From NCBI GenBank assembly GCA_020740485.1, contig DYMN01000001.1:62001-126000 (forward strand): DNA of 64,000 nucleotides, in the 5' to 3' direction. The notes under the pieces are model-generated. The model did not search any database. It saw only the letters and a list, made by a program, of their open reading frames with translations, and had not been told where the DNA came from. Positions 11,756-21,864 of this stretch are shown here, one piece after another (position 1 is the stretch's first letter; every line of letters starts with the position of its first letter). This DNA comes from Polaribacter sp. Lineage in GTDB: Bacteria > Bacteroidota > Bacteroidia > Flavobacteriales > Flavobacteriaceae. The position numbers and the translations under genes were made by a program.

Positions 11756-12013
11756 ATGAAGTATGTTTTTGTTGATGAATCTTGGGAAGATTATTTATTT
11801 TGGCAAAAAACAGATAAGAAAAAATTAAAAAAAATAAGTGATTTATTAAGAGATATAGCAAGAAATCCTTATGAAGGATCAGGCAAACCCGAACCATTAA
11901 AACACAAATATTCAGGGTTTTGGTCAAGAAGAATTGATGAAGAACACAGATTAATTTATAGGTATCAAGAAAATGAAATTCAAATTGTTAAATGTAGATT
12001 TCATTATGATTAA
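11756..12013 (+). CDS. yoeB: YoeB-family ribosome-dependent mRNA interferase toxin
   Basis: 85-residue RelE-superfamily endoribonuclease that cuts mRNA in the ribosomal A site. Sequence landmarks are DESWEDYLFWQ near the N terminus, GKPEPLK, FWSRRIDEEHRLIY and a CRFHYD ending. The residues shown to be catalytic in E. coli YoeB (Glu46, Arg65, His83) are all present at exactly the same numbers, so the toxin is predicted to be active. It starts with the ATG one base after the antitoxin stop; the frame also opens at 11744 through a weak alternative start overlapping the antitoxin. It sits 32 bp upstream of parC. Confidence 0.93.
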   Translation: MKYVFVDESWEDYLFWQKTDKKKLKKISDLLRDIARNPYEGSGKPEPLKHKYSGFWSRRIDEEHRLIYRYQENEIQIVKCRFHYD

Positions 12014-12045
12014 AAACAATTAGAATTTCTATTCACACAATTACA

Positions 12046-14679
12046 ATGAGTGACGATATTGAAAAAAACGAACAAGAATTAACCCAAAACGAACAATCCA
12101 CAGAGACCATTATCAAGGTCAATGGGATGTTCAAAGAGTGGTTTTTGGACTATGCATCCTATGTGATTTTGGAACGTGCTGTGCCATCGGTTTATGATGG
12201 TTTTAAGCCCGTTCAACGTCGTATTATGCAGTCTATGAAAGACTTAGATGATGGTCGTTATAACAAAGTTGCCAATTTGGTAGGACATACCATGCAATAC
12301 CATCCGCATGGTGATGCAAGTATTGGCGATGCATTGGTGCAATTGGGTCAAAAAGATATTTTGATTGACACACAAGGGAACTGGGGAAATATTCTCACAG
12401 GCGATGGGGCTGCTGCGCCTCGTTATATTGAAGCCCGCTTGTCAAAATTTGCTTCGGAAGTAGTTTTTAATCCTAAAACTACCGAATGGCAAGCAACGTA
12501 CGATGGTAGACGAAAAGAACCGGTTAATTTACCGGTGAAGTTTCCATTGCTTTTAGCACAAGGGGTGGAAGGGATTGCAGTTGGTTTATCCACCAAAATT
12601 TTACCACACAACTTTAACGAACTTATTGATGCTGCCATTAAATATTTAAAAGGGAAACCTTTTCATCTTGACCCAGATTTTGAAACCGGTGGGATAGCCG
12701 ATGTAAGCGATTATAAAGAAGGTTTTCGTGGTGGAAAAGTTCGCGTGCGCGCACGCATTGCACAATTAGACAAAAACACCTTGGTTATCAGTGAAATCCC
12801 TTTTGGTACTACAACCGGTACGCTGATTGACAGTATTTTAAAAGCCAACGAAAAAAAGAAAATTAAAGTCAATAAAGTAGAAGACAACACCGCAGCGAAT
12901 GTTGAAATTCTCATTCATTTGCCTGGTGGTGTGTCACCTGATAAAACCATTGATGCACTCTATGCTTTCACCGATTGCGAATTGTCTATTTCGCCGATTT
13001 GTTGCGTGATTGATAATGATAGACCCTTGTTTATCGGTGTGCACGAAGTGTTGAAACGTTCTGTCGATAATACGGTTGAACTACTGAAAAGAGAATTAGA
13101 AATTGAACTCGATGAACTGCAAGAACAATGGCATTTTGCATCATTGGAACGCATTTTTATCGAAAATCGTATTTATCGCGACATCGAAGAAGAAGAAACT
13201 TGGGAAGGGGTTATTGCAGCGATAGACAAAGGATTGCAACCATATATTCAACACTTGAAAAGGGCTGTAACAGAAGAAGATATTGTAAGGTTGACTGAAA
13301 TTAGAATTAAACGAATTTCTAAATTTGATATAGATAAAGCGCAACAACTCATTGATTCTTTGGAAGATAAAATTGCTCAGGTGAGAAATCATTTGGCTAA
13401 TTTGATTGAATTTGCGGTTGATTATTTTAAAAATCTAAAAACCAAATACGGTAAAGGCAAAGAGCGCAAAACGGAAATTCGCTTGTTTGACACTATAGAA
13501 GCCACCAAAGTAGTTTTGGCAAATACCAAACTCTATGTCAATCGTGAAGAAGGTTTTATTGGAACCGGATTGAAAAAAGATGAATTTGTTACGGATTGTG
13601 CTGATATTGATGATATTATAGTTTTTCGTGAAGATGGAAAAATGATTGTTACCAAGATTTCTGAAAAGACTTTTGTAGGTAAAAACATCCTTCATGTAGC
13701 AGTCTTTAAGAAAAACGATACTCGAACCATCTACAATATGGTTTACCGAGATGGAAAGACCGGACCGAGTTATATGAAGCGCTTTTACGTTTCCGGAATT
13801 ACACGCGACAAAGAATATGACTTGACCAATGAAAACAACAATTCATCGGTATTATATTTTACAGCCAATCTCAATGGTGAAGCTGAAGTGATTACGGTTT
13901 ATTTGAGAGCCATTGGAACCATTAAAAAACTGAAATGGGATTTAGATTTTGCAGATTTGACTATCAAAAGTAGATCGAGCAAAGGAAATTTAGTAACCAA
14001 AAATTCGGTTAAAAAAATCGAACTGAAAGAAGCCGGTGTTTCTACTTTGAAACCGAGAAAGATATGGTATGATGACACTGTGATGCGTCTTAACACAGAA
14101 GAACGTGGGGAATTGTTAGGCGAATTCAAACCTAATGATAGATTGCTGATTATTAATCAACACGGCAATTTAAAAACGGTTATTCCTGACTTGACTATGC
14201 ATTTTGAGGAAGATATGGTCGTGTTGGAAAAGTGGATTCCAAACAAACCTATTACAGTTATTTATTTTGATGGTGAACGAGAACGTTATTATCTCAAACG
14301 ATTTGTAGTAGAAAATCCAAATAAATTAGAAGTAATTATCAGCGACCATGCCAAATCTCAATTGGAAATTGTGGTAACGGATTACAGACCGGTTTTGGAA
14401 GTGATACCTTCTAAAAAAGATACAAAAACTATAACTATCAATGCAGACGAATTTATGGAAGTAAAAGGCATCAATGCCTTAGGAAATTTAGTAACCAAAG
14501 AAAAAATAAAACAAGTAAATGCCCTTGAACCAATTCCTTATGAAGAACCGATTTTGGAAGAAATAGAAGTGGATGAAGAAATTGTGGAAGTAGAGCCATC
14601 TAACGATGCTGAAAATCCAAATCAGGATGAGGATAGCGAACCTAATATTGATGAATCCGGACAGGTTTCCTTGTTTTAA
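12046..14679 (+). CDS. parC: DNA topoisomerase IV subunit A (ParC)
   Basis: Breakage-reunion subunit of topoisomerase IV. The N-terminal catalytic core has the helix-turn-helix region (ERAVPSVYDGFKPVQRRI) and the HPHGDASIGDAL motif. GDGAAAPRYIEARL holds the DNA-linking tyrosine Tyr127 after Arg126. A coiled-coil gate region follows (about residues 340-480), then the beta-pinwheel C-terminal domain. The last ~40 residues are very acidic (EEIEVDEEIVEVE), as often in Bacteroidota ParC. At 877 residues it fits the family there. The quinolone-resistance region shows no obvious break. It probably shares transcription with the toxin-antitoxin pair or has its own weak promoter. Confidence 0.95.
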   Translation: MSDDIEKNEQELTQNEQSTETIIKVNGMFKEWFLDYASYVILERAVPSVYDGFKPVQRRIMQSMKDLDDGRYNKVANLVGHTMQYHPHGDASIGDALVQLGQKDILIDTQGNWGNILTGDGAAAPRYIEARLSKFASEVVFNPKTTEWQATYDGRRKEPVNLPVKFPLLLAQGVEGIAVGLSTKILPHNFNELIDAAIKYLKGKPFHLDPDFETGGIADVSDYKEGFRGGKVRVRARIAQLDKNTLVISEIPFGTTTGTLIDSILKANEKKKIKVNKVEDNTAANVEILIHLPGGVSPDKTIDALYAFTDCELSISPICCVIDNDRPLFIGVHEVLKRSVDNTVELLKRELEIELDELQEQWHFASLERIFIENRIYRDIEEEETWEGVIAAIDKGLQPYIQHLKRAVTEEDIVRLTEIRIKRISKFDIDKAQQLIDSLEDKIAQVRNHLANLIEFAVDYFKNLKTKYGKGKERKTEIRLFDTIEATKVVLANTKLYVNREEGFIGTGLKKDEFVTDCADIDDIIVFREDGKMIVTKISEKTFVGKNILHVAVFKKNDTRTIYNMVYRDGKTGPSYMKRFYVSGITRDKEYDLTNENNNSSVLYFTANLNGEAEVITVYLRAIGTIKKLKWDLDFADLTIKSRSSKGNLVTKNSVKKIELKEAGVSTLKPRKIWYDDTVMRLNTEERGELLGEFKPNDRLLIINQHGNLKTVIPDLTMHFEEDMVVLEKWIPNKPITVIYFDGERERYYLKRFVVENPNKLEVIISDHAKSQLEIVVTDYRPVLEVIPSKKDTKTITINADEFMEVKGINALGNLVTKEKIKQVNALEPIPYEEPILEEIEVDEEIVEVEPSNDAENPNQDEDSEPNIDESGQVSLF

Positions 14680-14787
14680 GGATTTGATTTTTTCAATTTA
14701 ATACCACTTGAACCAAGAATATATCACAATATCGGTTCCATCTCATTGGGCTGTTTGTTTGATTCTATCGGCATTAACCATTTTAAA

Positions 14788-15744
14788 TTAAAAAATAGAT
14801 CGAGCAATGCGTTTGATATTTGCACTTTTGCCCATGGTGTAAAAATGGATCACAGGAACACCATATTCAATCAATTCTTTGCATTGATGGATTGCCCATT
14901 CTACTCCAATTTCTCTCACTTTTTGCGGTGAATCGGCTTTTTTTACTTCTTCAACTAATTCATTCGGAAAGTCTAAATGAAACCGCTGTGGAATCAAATG
15001 CAATTGCGATGAACTTGTCAAGGGTTTTATCCCTGGTATGATAGGAACATGTATACCCTCGCTTCTGCAATTATCTACGAAATTAAAAAATTTGGTATTA
15101 TCGAAAAACATCTGCGTTACGATATAATCAGCCCCGTTTTCAATTTTTTTCTTTAAATTTTGGATATCGAAATCTAAACTTGGTGCTTCGATGTGTTTTT
15201 CGGGATAACCTGCAACGCCGATACAAAAATCGGTGTTTGCACCCGCCGTTTCAGTTTCATCAATGTAAATTCCCTTGTTTAGGTTTTTAATTTGTTGCAC
15301 TAACTCTGTTGCATAACGATGTCCGTCGGGTTTAGCTTGAAAGTAGGTTTCAGTTTTGATGGCATCACCACGCAATGCCATGAGGTTATCAATTCCCAAA
15401 AACTGCAATTCTATTAACATATTTTCGGTTTCTTCAGCTGAAAAACCACCACACAACACATGTGGAATGGCATCTACTTTGTATTTATGCTGAATAGCCG
15501 CACAAATTCCCACTGTGCCGGGCCTTTTACGAATTACTTTTAGTTCAAGATTCCCATTTTCTAAGGGTTTGTAAAAGTATTCTTCGCGGTGATAGGTAAC
15601 ATCGACAAATGCGGGATTAAACTCCATCAAAGGTTCTATACCGTCATATATTTCCTTGATATTCTGTCCCTTGAGGGGCGGAAGAATTTCAAAAGAAAAA
15701 AGAGTCCTATTTTCAGTGTTTTTTATGCGATCAATTACTTTCAT
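14788..15744 (-). CDS. metF: Methylenetetrahydrofolate reductase
   Basis: FAD-dependent TIM-barrel enzyme that reduces 5,10-methylene-THF to 5-methyl-THF, the methyl donor for MetH. Family landmarks: [11 protein letters not shown] near the N terminus (catalytic Glu region), FVDVTYH, the LRGD motif in [21 protein letters not shown], and QMFFDN with PIIPGIKP in the C-terminal half. 318 residues is the normal bacterial length. It is the last gene of the methionine operon, and its start overlaps the end of the metH C-terminal gene by 14 bp, which implies translational coupling. Confidence 0.95.
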   Translation of the reverse strand: MKVIDRIKNTENRTLFSFEILPPLKGQNIKEIYDGIEPLMEFNPAFVDVTYHREEYFYKPLENGNLELKVIRKRPGTVGICAAIQHKYKVDAIPHVLCGGFSAEETENMLIELQFLGIDNLMALRGDAIKTETYFQAKPDGHRYATELVQQIKNLNKGIYIDETETAGANTDFCIGVAGYPEKHIEAPSLDFDIQNLKKKIENGADYIVTQMFFDNTKFFNFVDNCRSEGIHVPIIPGIKPLTSSSQLHLIPQRFHLDFPNELVEEVKKADSPQKVREIGVEWAIHQCKELIEYGVPVIHFYTMGKSANIKRIARSIF

Positions 15745-18403
15745 AAGGATTGATAAGGTTTGAATTCAACCATTTTTTGGCTTCAACTATTGATAAATCA
15801 GCTCTTTTGGCATAATCAGCAACTTGTTCCTCTCCAATTTTTCCGACTCCGAAATATTTGGCTTGTGGATGTGCCATAAAGAATCCCGAAACACTAGCCG
15901 TGGGATACATTGCCAAATTTTCAGTTAATTTTGTTCCGATGTTTTTTTCGACTTGTAACAAATCCCAAATCATCAATTTGTCATAGTGATTAGGACAAGC
16001 AGGATAGCCGGGAGCAGGTCTGATGCCAATATATTTTTCATCTAATAGTTCATCTATTTTGAGATTTTCATCGGGAGTATAATCCCAATACTCTTTGCGA
16101 ATTTGCTGATGTAAATACTCCACTGCCGCTTCAACTAATCGGTCTGCTAATAACTTATACATTATCACGTGATAATCATCTGCTTGGCTTTCGTATCGAG
16201 CTATAATGGGGGCTAATCCAATTCCGGAAGTAACAGCAAAAACGCCAATATAGTCTTGCTGACCACTTTCTTGGGTTGCTATATAATCACAAAGTGCCAA
16301 ATTTGGCGAAGTATTTTTATCGTTTTGTTGTCTCAAAGTAGGAAATACAAAATTCCCTTTTTTCGGACTTTGAATTACAATATTGTCATCAGCAGTAGCA
16401 TTTGCCTTGAAAATTCCAAAAACGGCTTTTGTTTGTAGTGAATGATCTGTAATCATTTGACGGAGAATTTCTTGCGCATTGCGATATAATAGGGTTGCTT
16501 GTTCACCTACCATACTATCATTTAGTATTTTAGGATATTTTCCTGATAAATTCCAACCTTTGAAAAAAGGAGTCCAATCGATAACAGAGACAAGGGTTTC
16601 TAAGCTGATGTCATTCCAAACATTTATTCCTATTTTTTTTGGAACGACGGGTGGTTGGAGTTCCCAATCTATTTTTAGCTTGTTTTCACGTGCTTGCGTC
16701 AGCGAAATCAGTTGTTTTTTGCCGGTGTTAAAATATTGTTTTTTAATAATTTCGTTTTCTATTGCTACTTTCTCAAAAAAGGCGGTTTTGTCTTTTGCAC
16801 TGATGATCTCATTGAGTGCATTGACCGCTCTGGAAGCATCGTGTATGTGCATTACGCGCTCATAGTGAGGAGCAATTTTTAAGGCGGTGTGCACTTTGCT
16901 GGTCGTTGCCCCACCGATTACCAATGGAATGTCTAAATTATTGCGTTTTAATTCTTTAGCTACATGCACCATTTCATCCAACGAAGGGGTGATTAAACCG
17001 CTTAAACCCACGACATCTACTTTTTCCTTAATGGCTGTGTCAATAATCACTTGTGAAGGCACCATCACCCCTAAATCAATAATTTTGTAATTGTTACACG
17101 ATAGCACTACACCCACAATACTCTTACCAATGTCGTGTACATCGCCTTTGACCGTAGCTAATAAAATAGTTCCGTTGTTCCTCACGTCGCCTTGTTGCGC
17201 TTGCTCAATGTGAGGTGTGAGATAATTTACGGCTTTTTTCATCACGCGCGCTGATTTTACTACTTGTGGCAAGAACATTTTGCCACTGCCAAACAAATCG
17301 CCTACTTGCTTCATTCCGGACATTAAATCGTCCTCTATGAGCATCAATGGATTTTTTGTAATTTTTAATTTTTCGGCTAAATCTTCTACAATGTGTTCGT
17401 CAACTCCTTTGATAAGAGCATGGGAAATGCGCTCTTTGACCTCGTAAGTACGCCAAGCTTGTTCTGTTTTGGATTCTTTTTTCTCGCCTACAATAGTTTC
17501 GGAATATTTTAATAGGTTTTCAGTGGCTTGCGGATGTCTGTCGAACAAAACATCTTCTACTAATGTGAGCAATTCTTTAGGGATGGTATCATAATCTGTT
17601 AAAAGTCCCGGATTTACAATCCCAATGTTCATTCCGGCTTGAAAAGCATGATATAAAAATGAAGCGTGCATCGCTTCTCTTACTGTATTATTTCCCCTAA
17701 AAGAAAATGACACATTACTTACGCCACCACTTACACTGCAATAAGGTAGGTTAGTTTTTACCCATTTTGTGGCTTCAAAAAAATGAATGGCATTTTTATT
17801 ATGTTCTTCCATTCCGGTTGCCACCGGAAAGATATTTAAGTCCATAATAATGTCCTCGGGTGGAAAATGTACAACGTTTACTAAAATATCATAGGAACGT
17901 TTGGCAATTTCAATACGCCTTTCATAGGTGTCGGCTTGTCCATTTTCGTCAAAAGCCATCACTACTACGGCTGCCCCGTAGCGTTTTATTTTTTTAGCAA
18001 TTTCAATAAAATGCGTTTCTCCTTCTTTCAGGCTTATAGAGTTGACAACGCCCTTGCCTTGAATGGTTTTCAAACCGGCTTCGATCACTTCCCATTTTGA
18101 ACTGTCAATCATAATGGGCACACGGGCAATATCGGGTTCAGAAGCAATCAGGTTGAGAAAAGTAGTCATTGCTTTTACCCCATCAATGAGTCCGTCATCC
18201 ATATTGACATCTATAATTTGAGCTCCATTTTCTACTTGCTCTCTTGCAATGTCTATCGCCTTCTCAAATTGATTTTCCTTAATCAATCTCAAAAACATCT
18301 TAGAACCCGCCACATTGGTTCTCTCTCCCACATTGATGAAATTACTTTCTTTGGTGATGATAAGGGGTTCTAATCCCGATAATATTAAGGGTCTTTTCTG
18401 CAT
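15731..18403 (-). CDS. metH: Methionine synthase, folate-, cobalamin- and activation-domain part
   Basis: Carries the part of cobalamin-dependent methionine synthase missing from the upstream gene. The order is: pterin-binding TIM barrel (about residues 1-270, [21 protein letters not shown]); helical cap; B12-binding Rossmann domain with the lower-ligand motif in [10 protein letters not shown] (DxHxxG); and the C-terminal AdoMet activation domain ([15 protein letters not shown]). 890 residues plus the 327 of the upstream gene equal one full-length MetH. It starts 16 bp after the homocysteine-domain gene and overlaps metF. It acts in the cytosol, moving the methyl group from methyl-THF through cobalamin to homocysteine bound on the partner polypeptide. 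Confidence 0.95.
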   Translation of the reverse strand: MQKRPLILSGLEPLIITKESNFINVGERTNVAGSKMFLRLIKENQFEKAIDIAREQVENGAQIIDVNMDDGLIDGVKAMTTFLNLIASEPDIARVPIMIDSSKWEVIEAGLKTIQGKGVVNSISLKEGETHFIEIAKKIKRYGAAVVVMAFDENGQADTYERRIEIAKRSYDILVNVVHFPPEDIIMDLNIFPVATGMEEHNKNAIHFFEATKWVKTNLPYCSVSGGVSNVSFSFRGNNTVREAMHASFLYHAFQAGMNIGIVNPGLLTDYDTIPKELLTLVEDVLFDRHPQATENLLKYSETIVGEKKESKTEQAWRTYEVKERISHALIKGVDEHIVEDLAEKLKITKNPLMLIEDDLMSGMKQVGDLFGSGKMFLPQVVKSARVMKKAVNYLTPHIEQAQQGDVRNNGTILLATVKGDVHDIGKSIVGVVLSCNNYKIIDLGVMVPSQVIIDTAIKEKVDVVGLSGLITPSLDEMVHVAKELKRNNLDIPLVIGGATTSKVHTALKIAPHYERVMHIHDASRAVNALNEIISAKDKTAFFEKVAIENEIIKKQYFNTGKKQLISLTQARENKLKIDWELQPPVVPKKIGINVWNDISLETLVSVIDWTPFFKGWNLSGKYPKILNDSMVGEQATLLYRNAQEILRQMITDHSLQTKAVFGIFKANATADDNIVIQSPKKGNFVFPTLRQQNDKNTSPNLALCDYIATQESGQQDYIGVFAVTSGIGLAPIIARYESQADDYHVIMYKLLADRLVEAAVEYLHQQIRKEYWDYTPDENLKIDELLDEKYIGIRPAPGYPACPNHYDKLMIWDLLQVEKNIGTKLTENLAMYPTASVSGFFMAHPQAKYFGVGKIGEEQVADYAKRADLSIVEAKKWLNSNLINPYESN

Positions 18404-18419
18404 TATTTAACGCATTCAT

Positions 18420-19403
18420 TTATTTAGAGTTGTGTTTTTCTACGACTTTGGCAATGGCTGCAATGTGTTCCGGAGAAGTACCACAACAACCGCCTACAAT
18501 ATTCACGCGACTATGGCTTAAAAAAGTGTCGATTTGTTGTGCCATTTCTTCTGCTGTTTGATCGTAATGCCCTAATGAATTAGGTAAACCGGCATTTGGA
18601 TGAAAAGAGATAGGTAAATTTGTTTTTTCAGCCAATTCAGCCACGTAAGGAGAAAGTTGTTTAGCCCCAAGTGCGCAATTAAGTCCGATGCTCATCAAGG
18701 GAATATGGGTAGTAGAGACCAAAAAAGCCTCTAAAGTTTGACCGGATAGCGTTCTTCCCGACGCATCTGTAATGGTACCGCTGAGCATAATGGGTATTTT
18801 TTTAGCCCTATGCTCATTGATTTCATCTATGGCAAACAAAGCTGCTTTCGCATTAAGGGTGTCAAATACGGTTTCTATGAGCAATACATCAACTCCTCCT
18901 TCAATTAAGGCAAGCACTTGCGTTTTATACGCCGCCAATAGTTCATCGAAGCCGACAGACCTAAAAGCCGGATTGTTTACATCGGGCGACATACTCGCCA
19001 TTTTATTGGTAGGGCCTATAGAACCGGCTACAAAACGCTTTTTATCGGGGGTAAGAGCTGAATATTTATCGGCTAAAGTCCTCGCAAGTTGGGCAGCTTT
19101 TAAATTCATTTCATAAACATAGTCTTCCAAATCATAATCAGCCATTGAAATTACATTCGCAGAAAAAGTATTGGTTTCGATGATATCAGCACCGGCTTTT
19201 AAAAAAGCTTCGTGCAATTCTGCAATTACTTGAGGCAAAGTAATAGAGAGTATATCAAAATTTCCTTTTAGGGGCTTTTCCCAATTCTTAAAAACCTCTC
19301 CTCTGAAATCCGGTTCTTCCAAATTTAAAGTTTGCAGATTGGTTCCGGTAGCACCGTCTAAAACGAGAATTTTTTCTTTAATGTAATCTTGTATATCCGA
19401 CAT
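18420..19403 (-). CDS. metH: Methionine synthase, homocysteine-binding domain (separate polypeptide)
   Basis: Homocysteine S-methyltransferase barrel corresponding to the first ~325 residues of a fused MetH. It begins with LVLDGATGTNLQ. The zinc ligands expected for homocysteine activation are seen as the Cys in GLNCALG and the Cys pair in GGCCGTSPEH near the C terminus. ETNTFSAN is another family motif. The split MetH arrangement is common in Bacteroidota, so this is not a broken gene: both halves have good starts and stops and keep the order of the domains. Confidence 0.93.
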   Translation of the reverse strand: MSDIQDYIKEKILVLDGATGTNLQTLNLEEPDFRGEVFKNWEKPLKGNFDILSITLPQVIAELHEAFLKAGADIIETNTFSANVISMADYDLEDYVYEMNLKAAQLARTLADKYSALTPDKKRFVAGSIGPTNKMASMSPDVNNPAFRSVGFDELLAAYKTQVLALIEGGVDVLLIETVFDTLNAKAALFAIDEINEHRAKKIPIMLSGTITDASGRTLSGQTLEAFLVSTTHIPLMSIGLNCALGAKQLSPYVAELAEKTNLPISFHPNAGLPNSLGHYDQTAEEMAQQIDTFLSHSRVNIVGGCCGTSPEHIAAIAKVVEKHNSK

Positions 19404-19463
19404 ATTTTAATCTTAATGTAATTTATAATTTTCTTTATCAATTTTTACAAAAAGTCTGCAAAA

Positions 19464-20405
19464 TTAAAAAATCTTTAGGAGAATTTTGTTTAATTGTTCA
19501 TATTCAATTAAAAAGGCATCATGTCCGTGAATAGAATCAATCGGATGATAAAAAATATTTTGTTTCAAAGGTTTTAAAAGTTCGTAGGTAAGCACAATGT
19601 CATCGGGGACGAAAAGCAAATCGGAATTGATGCCAATGAGATGAATTTCACTTTGGATGTGGCTTAAATTTACCACACTATCCGTAACATTAATCGATTT
19701 TAGCAAATGGTTCATCAGTTTATAAGCTTTTAATTCAAAGCGTTGCGATAGTTTTTCTCCGTGATGATCTAACCAATTTAAAACTTCAAAATTAGCGTTT
19801 GTACTTATTGCATTATTAAATTTTAAAGACAGAGATTGTGGTGTTCTGTAGGTAAGCATTGCGTGTTTTCGCGCGTCGTGCAGGGGATTTTCGGAATGAT
19901 TCAGGATGATTTCTTGAATGTGCGTAGTAGAAATGACCCAATCGCTTGCTTTCCAATGCGTAGCTATGGGAATGATGTATTGAGCTAAATTCGGACTTAA
20001 ATAAGCCATATTCCAAGTAACAGCTCCACCGATAGAACCGCCAATTATAGCATACAACCTATTGATATTCAATAATTTTAATGCTTTTAAGAAAATGGAA
20101 GCTACATCTTGAACTGTCAAAAGAGAGGCATTGTCAAAAAAGAGTCCGTCGTAACCGTTTCCGGGAACATTAATACTTAAAACTGTGTATTTTAACGTAT
20201 CAATGATTTTGTTCTCGCCCACCACATCGTTCCACCAACCCATTTCCCCTGTTACTGTTGAATTTCCGGTCAAGGAATGATTAATCAAAACAATAGGTGC
20301 TGAATGCAAGGGTTTTCCATACAATTCGTATGAAATTTTCAGGTCCAATTGCGTACCGTTGCTCAGTCTAATCTTATGTAATTCAATAGTTTTCAAATCA
20401 ATCAT
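19464..20405 (-). CDS. metX: Homoserine O-acetyltransferase-like alpha/beta hydrolase (MetX family)
   Basis: Likely makes O-acylhomoserine, the substrate of the adjacent MetY. Alpha/beta-hydrolase signs: oxyanion region INHSLTGNS, nucleophile elbow GGSIGG (Ser in the centre), Asp in INSDLLF and His in SIHGHDAFL, in the order Ser-Asp-His. GEMGWWNDVVG is a MetX family marker. At 313 residues it is shorter than the ~350-380 of classical MetX, as in other Bacteroidota homologues. It lies 11 bp after metY and 60 bp before metH. Whether it uses acetyl- or succinyl-CoA cannot be told from sequence alone. Confidence 0.85.
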   Translation of the reverse strand: MIDLKTIELHKIRLSNGTQLDLKISYELYGKPLHSAPIVLINHSLTGNSTVTGEMGWWNDVVGENKIIDTLKYTVLSINVPGNGYDGLFFDNASLLTVQDVASIFLKALKLLNINRLYAIIGGSIGGAVTWNMAYLSPNLAQYIIPIATHWKASDWVISTTHIQEIILNHSENPLHDARKHAMLTYRTPQSLSLKFNNAISTNANFEVLNWLDHHGEKLSQRFELKAYKLMNHLLKSINVTDSVVNLSHIQSEIHLIGINSDLLFVPDDIVLTYELLKPLKQNIFYHPIDSIHGHDAFLIEYEQLNKILLKIF

Positions 20406-20416
20406 CCTAAATGTTT

Positions 20417-21691
20417 CTAAATCAATTGAAAGGCTTGTGTTAAATCGTGAATCAAATCATCTATGTGTTCCAATCCTATGGACAATCGTATCAAATCCGA
20501 TGTTACACCGGTACTTTGTTGTTGTTCCTGTGTGAGTTGTTGATGGGTTGTACTCGCCGGATGGATGATCAGTGATTTTGAATCGCCTACATTGGCTAAA
20601 AGTTTGAAAAGCTTAGTGTTATCAGCCACTTTTTTAGCGCCTTCATAACCGGCTTTTAAACCAAAAGTTACGATGCCACTTTGACCATAAGGCAAGTATT
20701 TCTGAACCAAATCAGCATACGGATATTGGTCTAATCCAGGGTAATTTACCCATTTTACCTCCGGTCTTTCAGATAGCCATTTTGCCAATTGCAGTGCATT
20801 GTCGCAGTGTTTTTTCATTCGTAACTCTAAAGTTTCCAAACCTTGTATAATTTGAAATGCATTAAAAGGACTTAAAGCACTTCCTAAATCTCTTAGTCCT
20901 TCTGTCCTTACCTTAGTTATAAATGAAGCATTTTTAAAAACATCCCAAAAAACCATCTGATGATATGCATCAGAAGGTTCTGAAAATTCTGGAAATTTTC
21001 CGTTTGCCCAATTGAATTTTCCGGCATCTATAATAGCACCGCCTAAACTTGTTCCGTTGCCACTGATGTATTTAGTCAAAGAGTAAATAACGATGTCAGC
21101 ACCAAAATCTATAGGATTCAATAAGGCAGGCGAAGCAATAGTGTTGTCCACAATCAATGGAATGTCGTGTTGATGTGCGATAGTGGCAATGGCTTCTATA
21201 TCTAAAATATCTAATTTCGGATTTCCCAGCGACTCAATGAAGATGAGTTTAGTTTTTTCGTTAATCGCAGTGGTGAAATTTTTAGGATCACTGGCATCAA
21301 CAAATAAGGTATTGATGCCAAATCTTCTAAAGGTAACGTTAAACAAATTGTATGTTCCGCCGTATAAACTTGATGAAGAGACAATTCCATCGCCTTGTTT
21401 TAAAATAGAAAGTAAAGCAGTAACAATAGCTGAAGTTCCGGATGCAGTAACCACGGAACCAACAGCATTGTGAATGGCAGTGAGTCGCTTTTCGAGTACG
21501 TCATTGGTGGGGTTATTTAAACGAGTGTAGATGTAACCCGGTTTTTTTAGTTCGAACAGCGCGGCAGCTTCATTGGTATTTTCAAATACATAGGAGGAAG
21601 TTTGAAAAATAGGCACAGCCATAGCGGTTTGGTTTTCTGCCGGATTATAACCGGAATGTAGGGCTTTAGTGGCGATTTGGTGAACAGACAT
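20417..21691 (-). CDS. metY: O-acetylhomoserine sulfhydrylase (MetY-type Cys/Met PLP enzyme)
   Basis: PLP enzyme that forms homocysteine from O-acetylhomoserine and sulfide. It has the Cys/Met-metabolism layout: YTRLNNPTNDVLEKR near the N terminus, SLYGGTYNLF, DNTIASPALLNPIDFGADIV, the PLP lysine in YSLTKYISG (Lys207), and a C-terminal HPASTTHQQL block. The long form (424 residues) and the HPASTTH segment point to MetY rather than MetB or MetC. It is the first structural gene of the operon, directly downstream of the attenuator-like leader and terminator. Confidence 0.93.
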   Translation of the reverse strand: MSVHQIATKALHSGYNPAENQTAMAVPIFQTSSYVFENTNEAAALFELKKPGYIYTRLNNPTNDVLEKRLTAIHNAVGSVVTASGTSAIVTALLSILKQGDGIVSSSSLYGGTYNLFNVTFRRFGINTLFVDASDPKNFTTAINEKTKLIFIESLGNPKLDILDIEAIATIAHQHDIPLIVDNTIASPALLNPIDFGADIVIYSLTKYISGNGTSLGGAIIDAGKFNWANGKFPEFSEPSDAYHQMVFWDVFKNASFITKVRTEGLRDLGSALSPFNAFQIIQGLETLELRMKKHCDNALQLAKWLSERPEVKWVNYPGLDQYPYADLVQKYLPYGQSGIVTFGLKAGYEGAKKVADNTKLFKLLANVGDSKSLIIHPASTTHQQLTQEQQQSTGVTSDLIRLSIGLEHIDDLIHDLTQAFQLI

Positions 21692-21707
21692 TGGTTTTGA
21701 GTTTAAA

Positions 21708-21740
21708 TTAAAAAAAAACCGCTACAAGAGTGTAGCGGTT
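21708..21740 (-). terminator. Intrinsic terminator/attenuator upstream of metY
   Basis: On the minus strand AACCGCTACA pairs perfectly with TGTAGCGGTT (10 bp, 4-base loop) and is followed by about 9 T residues. It ends only ~16 bases before the metY start and after the leader ORF, so it can only make sense as a regulated terminator. Part of its 5' arm (CCGCT, 21734-21738) is complementary to AGCGG inside the leader ORF (21786-21790), a possible antiterminator. Confidence 0.8.
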
Positions 21741-21770
21741 CTATAAATCATATTTATTGCATCCATGATA

Positions 21771-21815
21771 TTATAGATATGCTATCCGCTTTAAGCGTTG
21801 CATTATCATCATCAT
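21771..21815 (-). CDS. Methionine-rich leader peptide (14 codons)
   Basis: ORF reading M-M-M-I-M-Q-R-L-K-R-I-A-Y-L-stop: four of the first five codons are AUG. It lies ~40 bases downstream of a TATTTTTG promoter box, ends 31 bases before the terminator hairpin, and precedes a methionine biosynthetic operon. That is the architecture of a classic amino-acid attenuator: methionyl-tRNA shortage would stall ribosomes on the AUG run and favour readthrough. Translation and regulation are inferred. Confidence 0.65.
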   Translation of the reverse strand: MMMIMQRLKRIAYL

Positions 21816-21856
21816 ATTGGCAAATTGAAACATATAGTTATAATATTAATACGGAG

Positions 21857-21864
21857 CAAAAATA
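21857..21864 (-). promoter_or_regulatory. Candidate -7 box of the methionine operon
   Basis: TATTTTTG on the minus strand matches TAnnTTTG. Transcription from here would begin around 21850, giving a leader that holds the Met-rich ORF and the terminator. No clear TTG was found at the -33 position. Confidence 0.45.

Noticed and set aside
11436-12045. Target-site duplication around the toxin-antitoxin pair
   Set aside because: I compared sequences after parE and before parC and found no convincing direct repeat, so transposition of the TA pair cannot be claimed.
16479-16865. 128-residue plus-strand ORF
   Set aside because: It is the antisense shadow of the metH activation-domain gene and shows no independent evidence.
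18404-18419. metH as a frameshifted pseudogene
   Set aside because: Both halves have proper starts and stops, domain boundaries fall exactly at the split, and split MetH is known in Bacteroidota.
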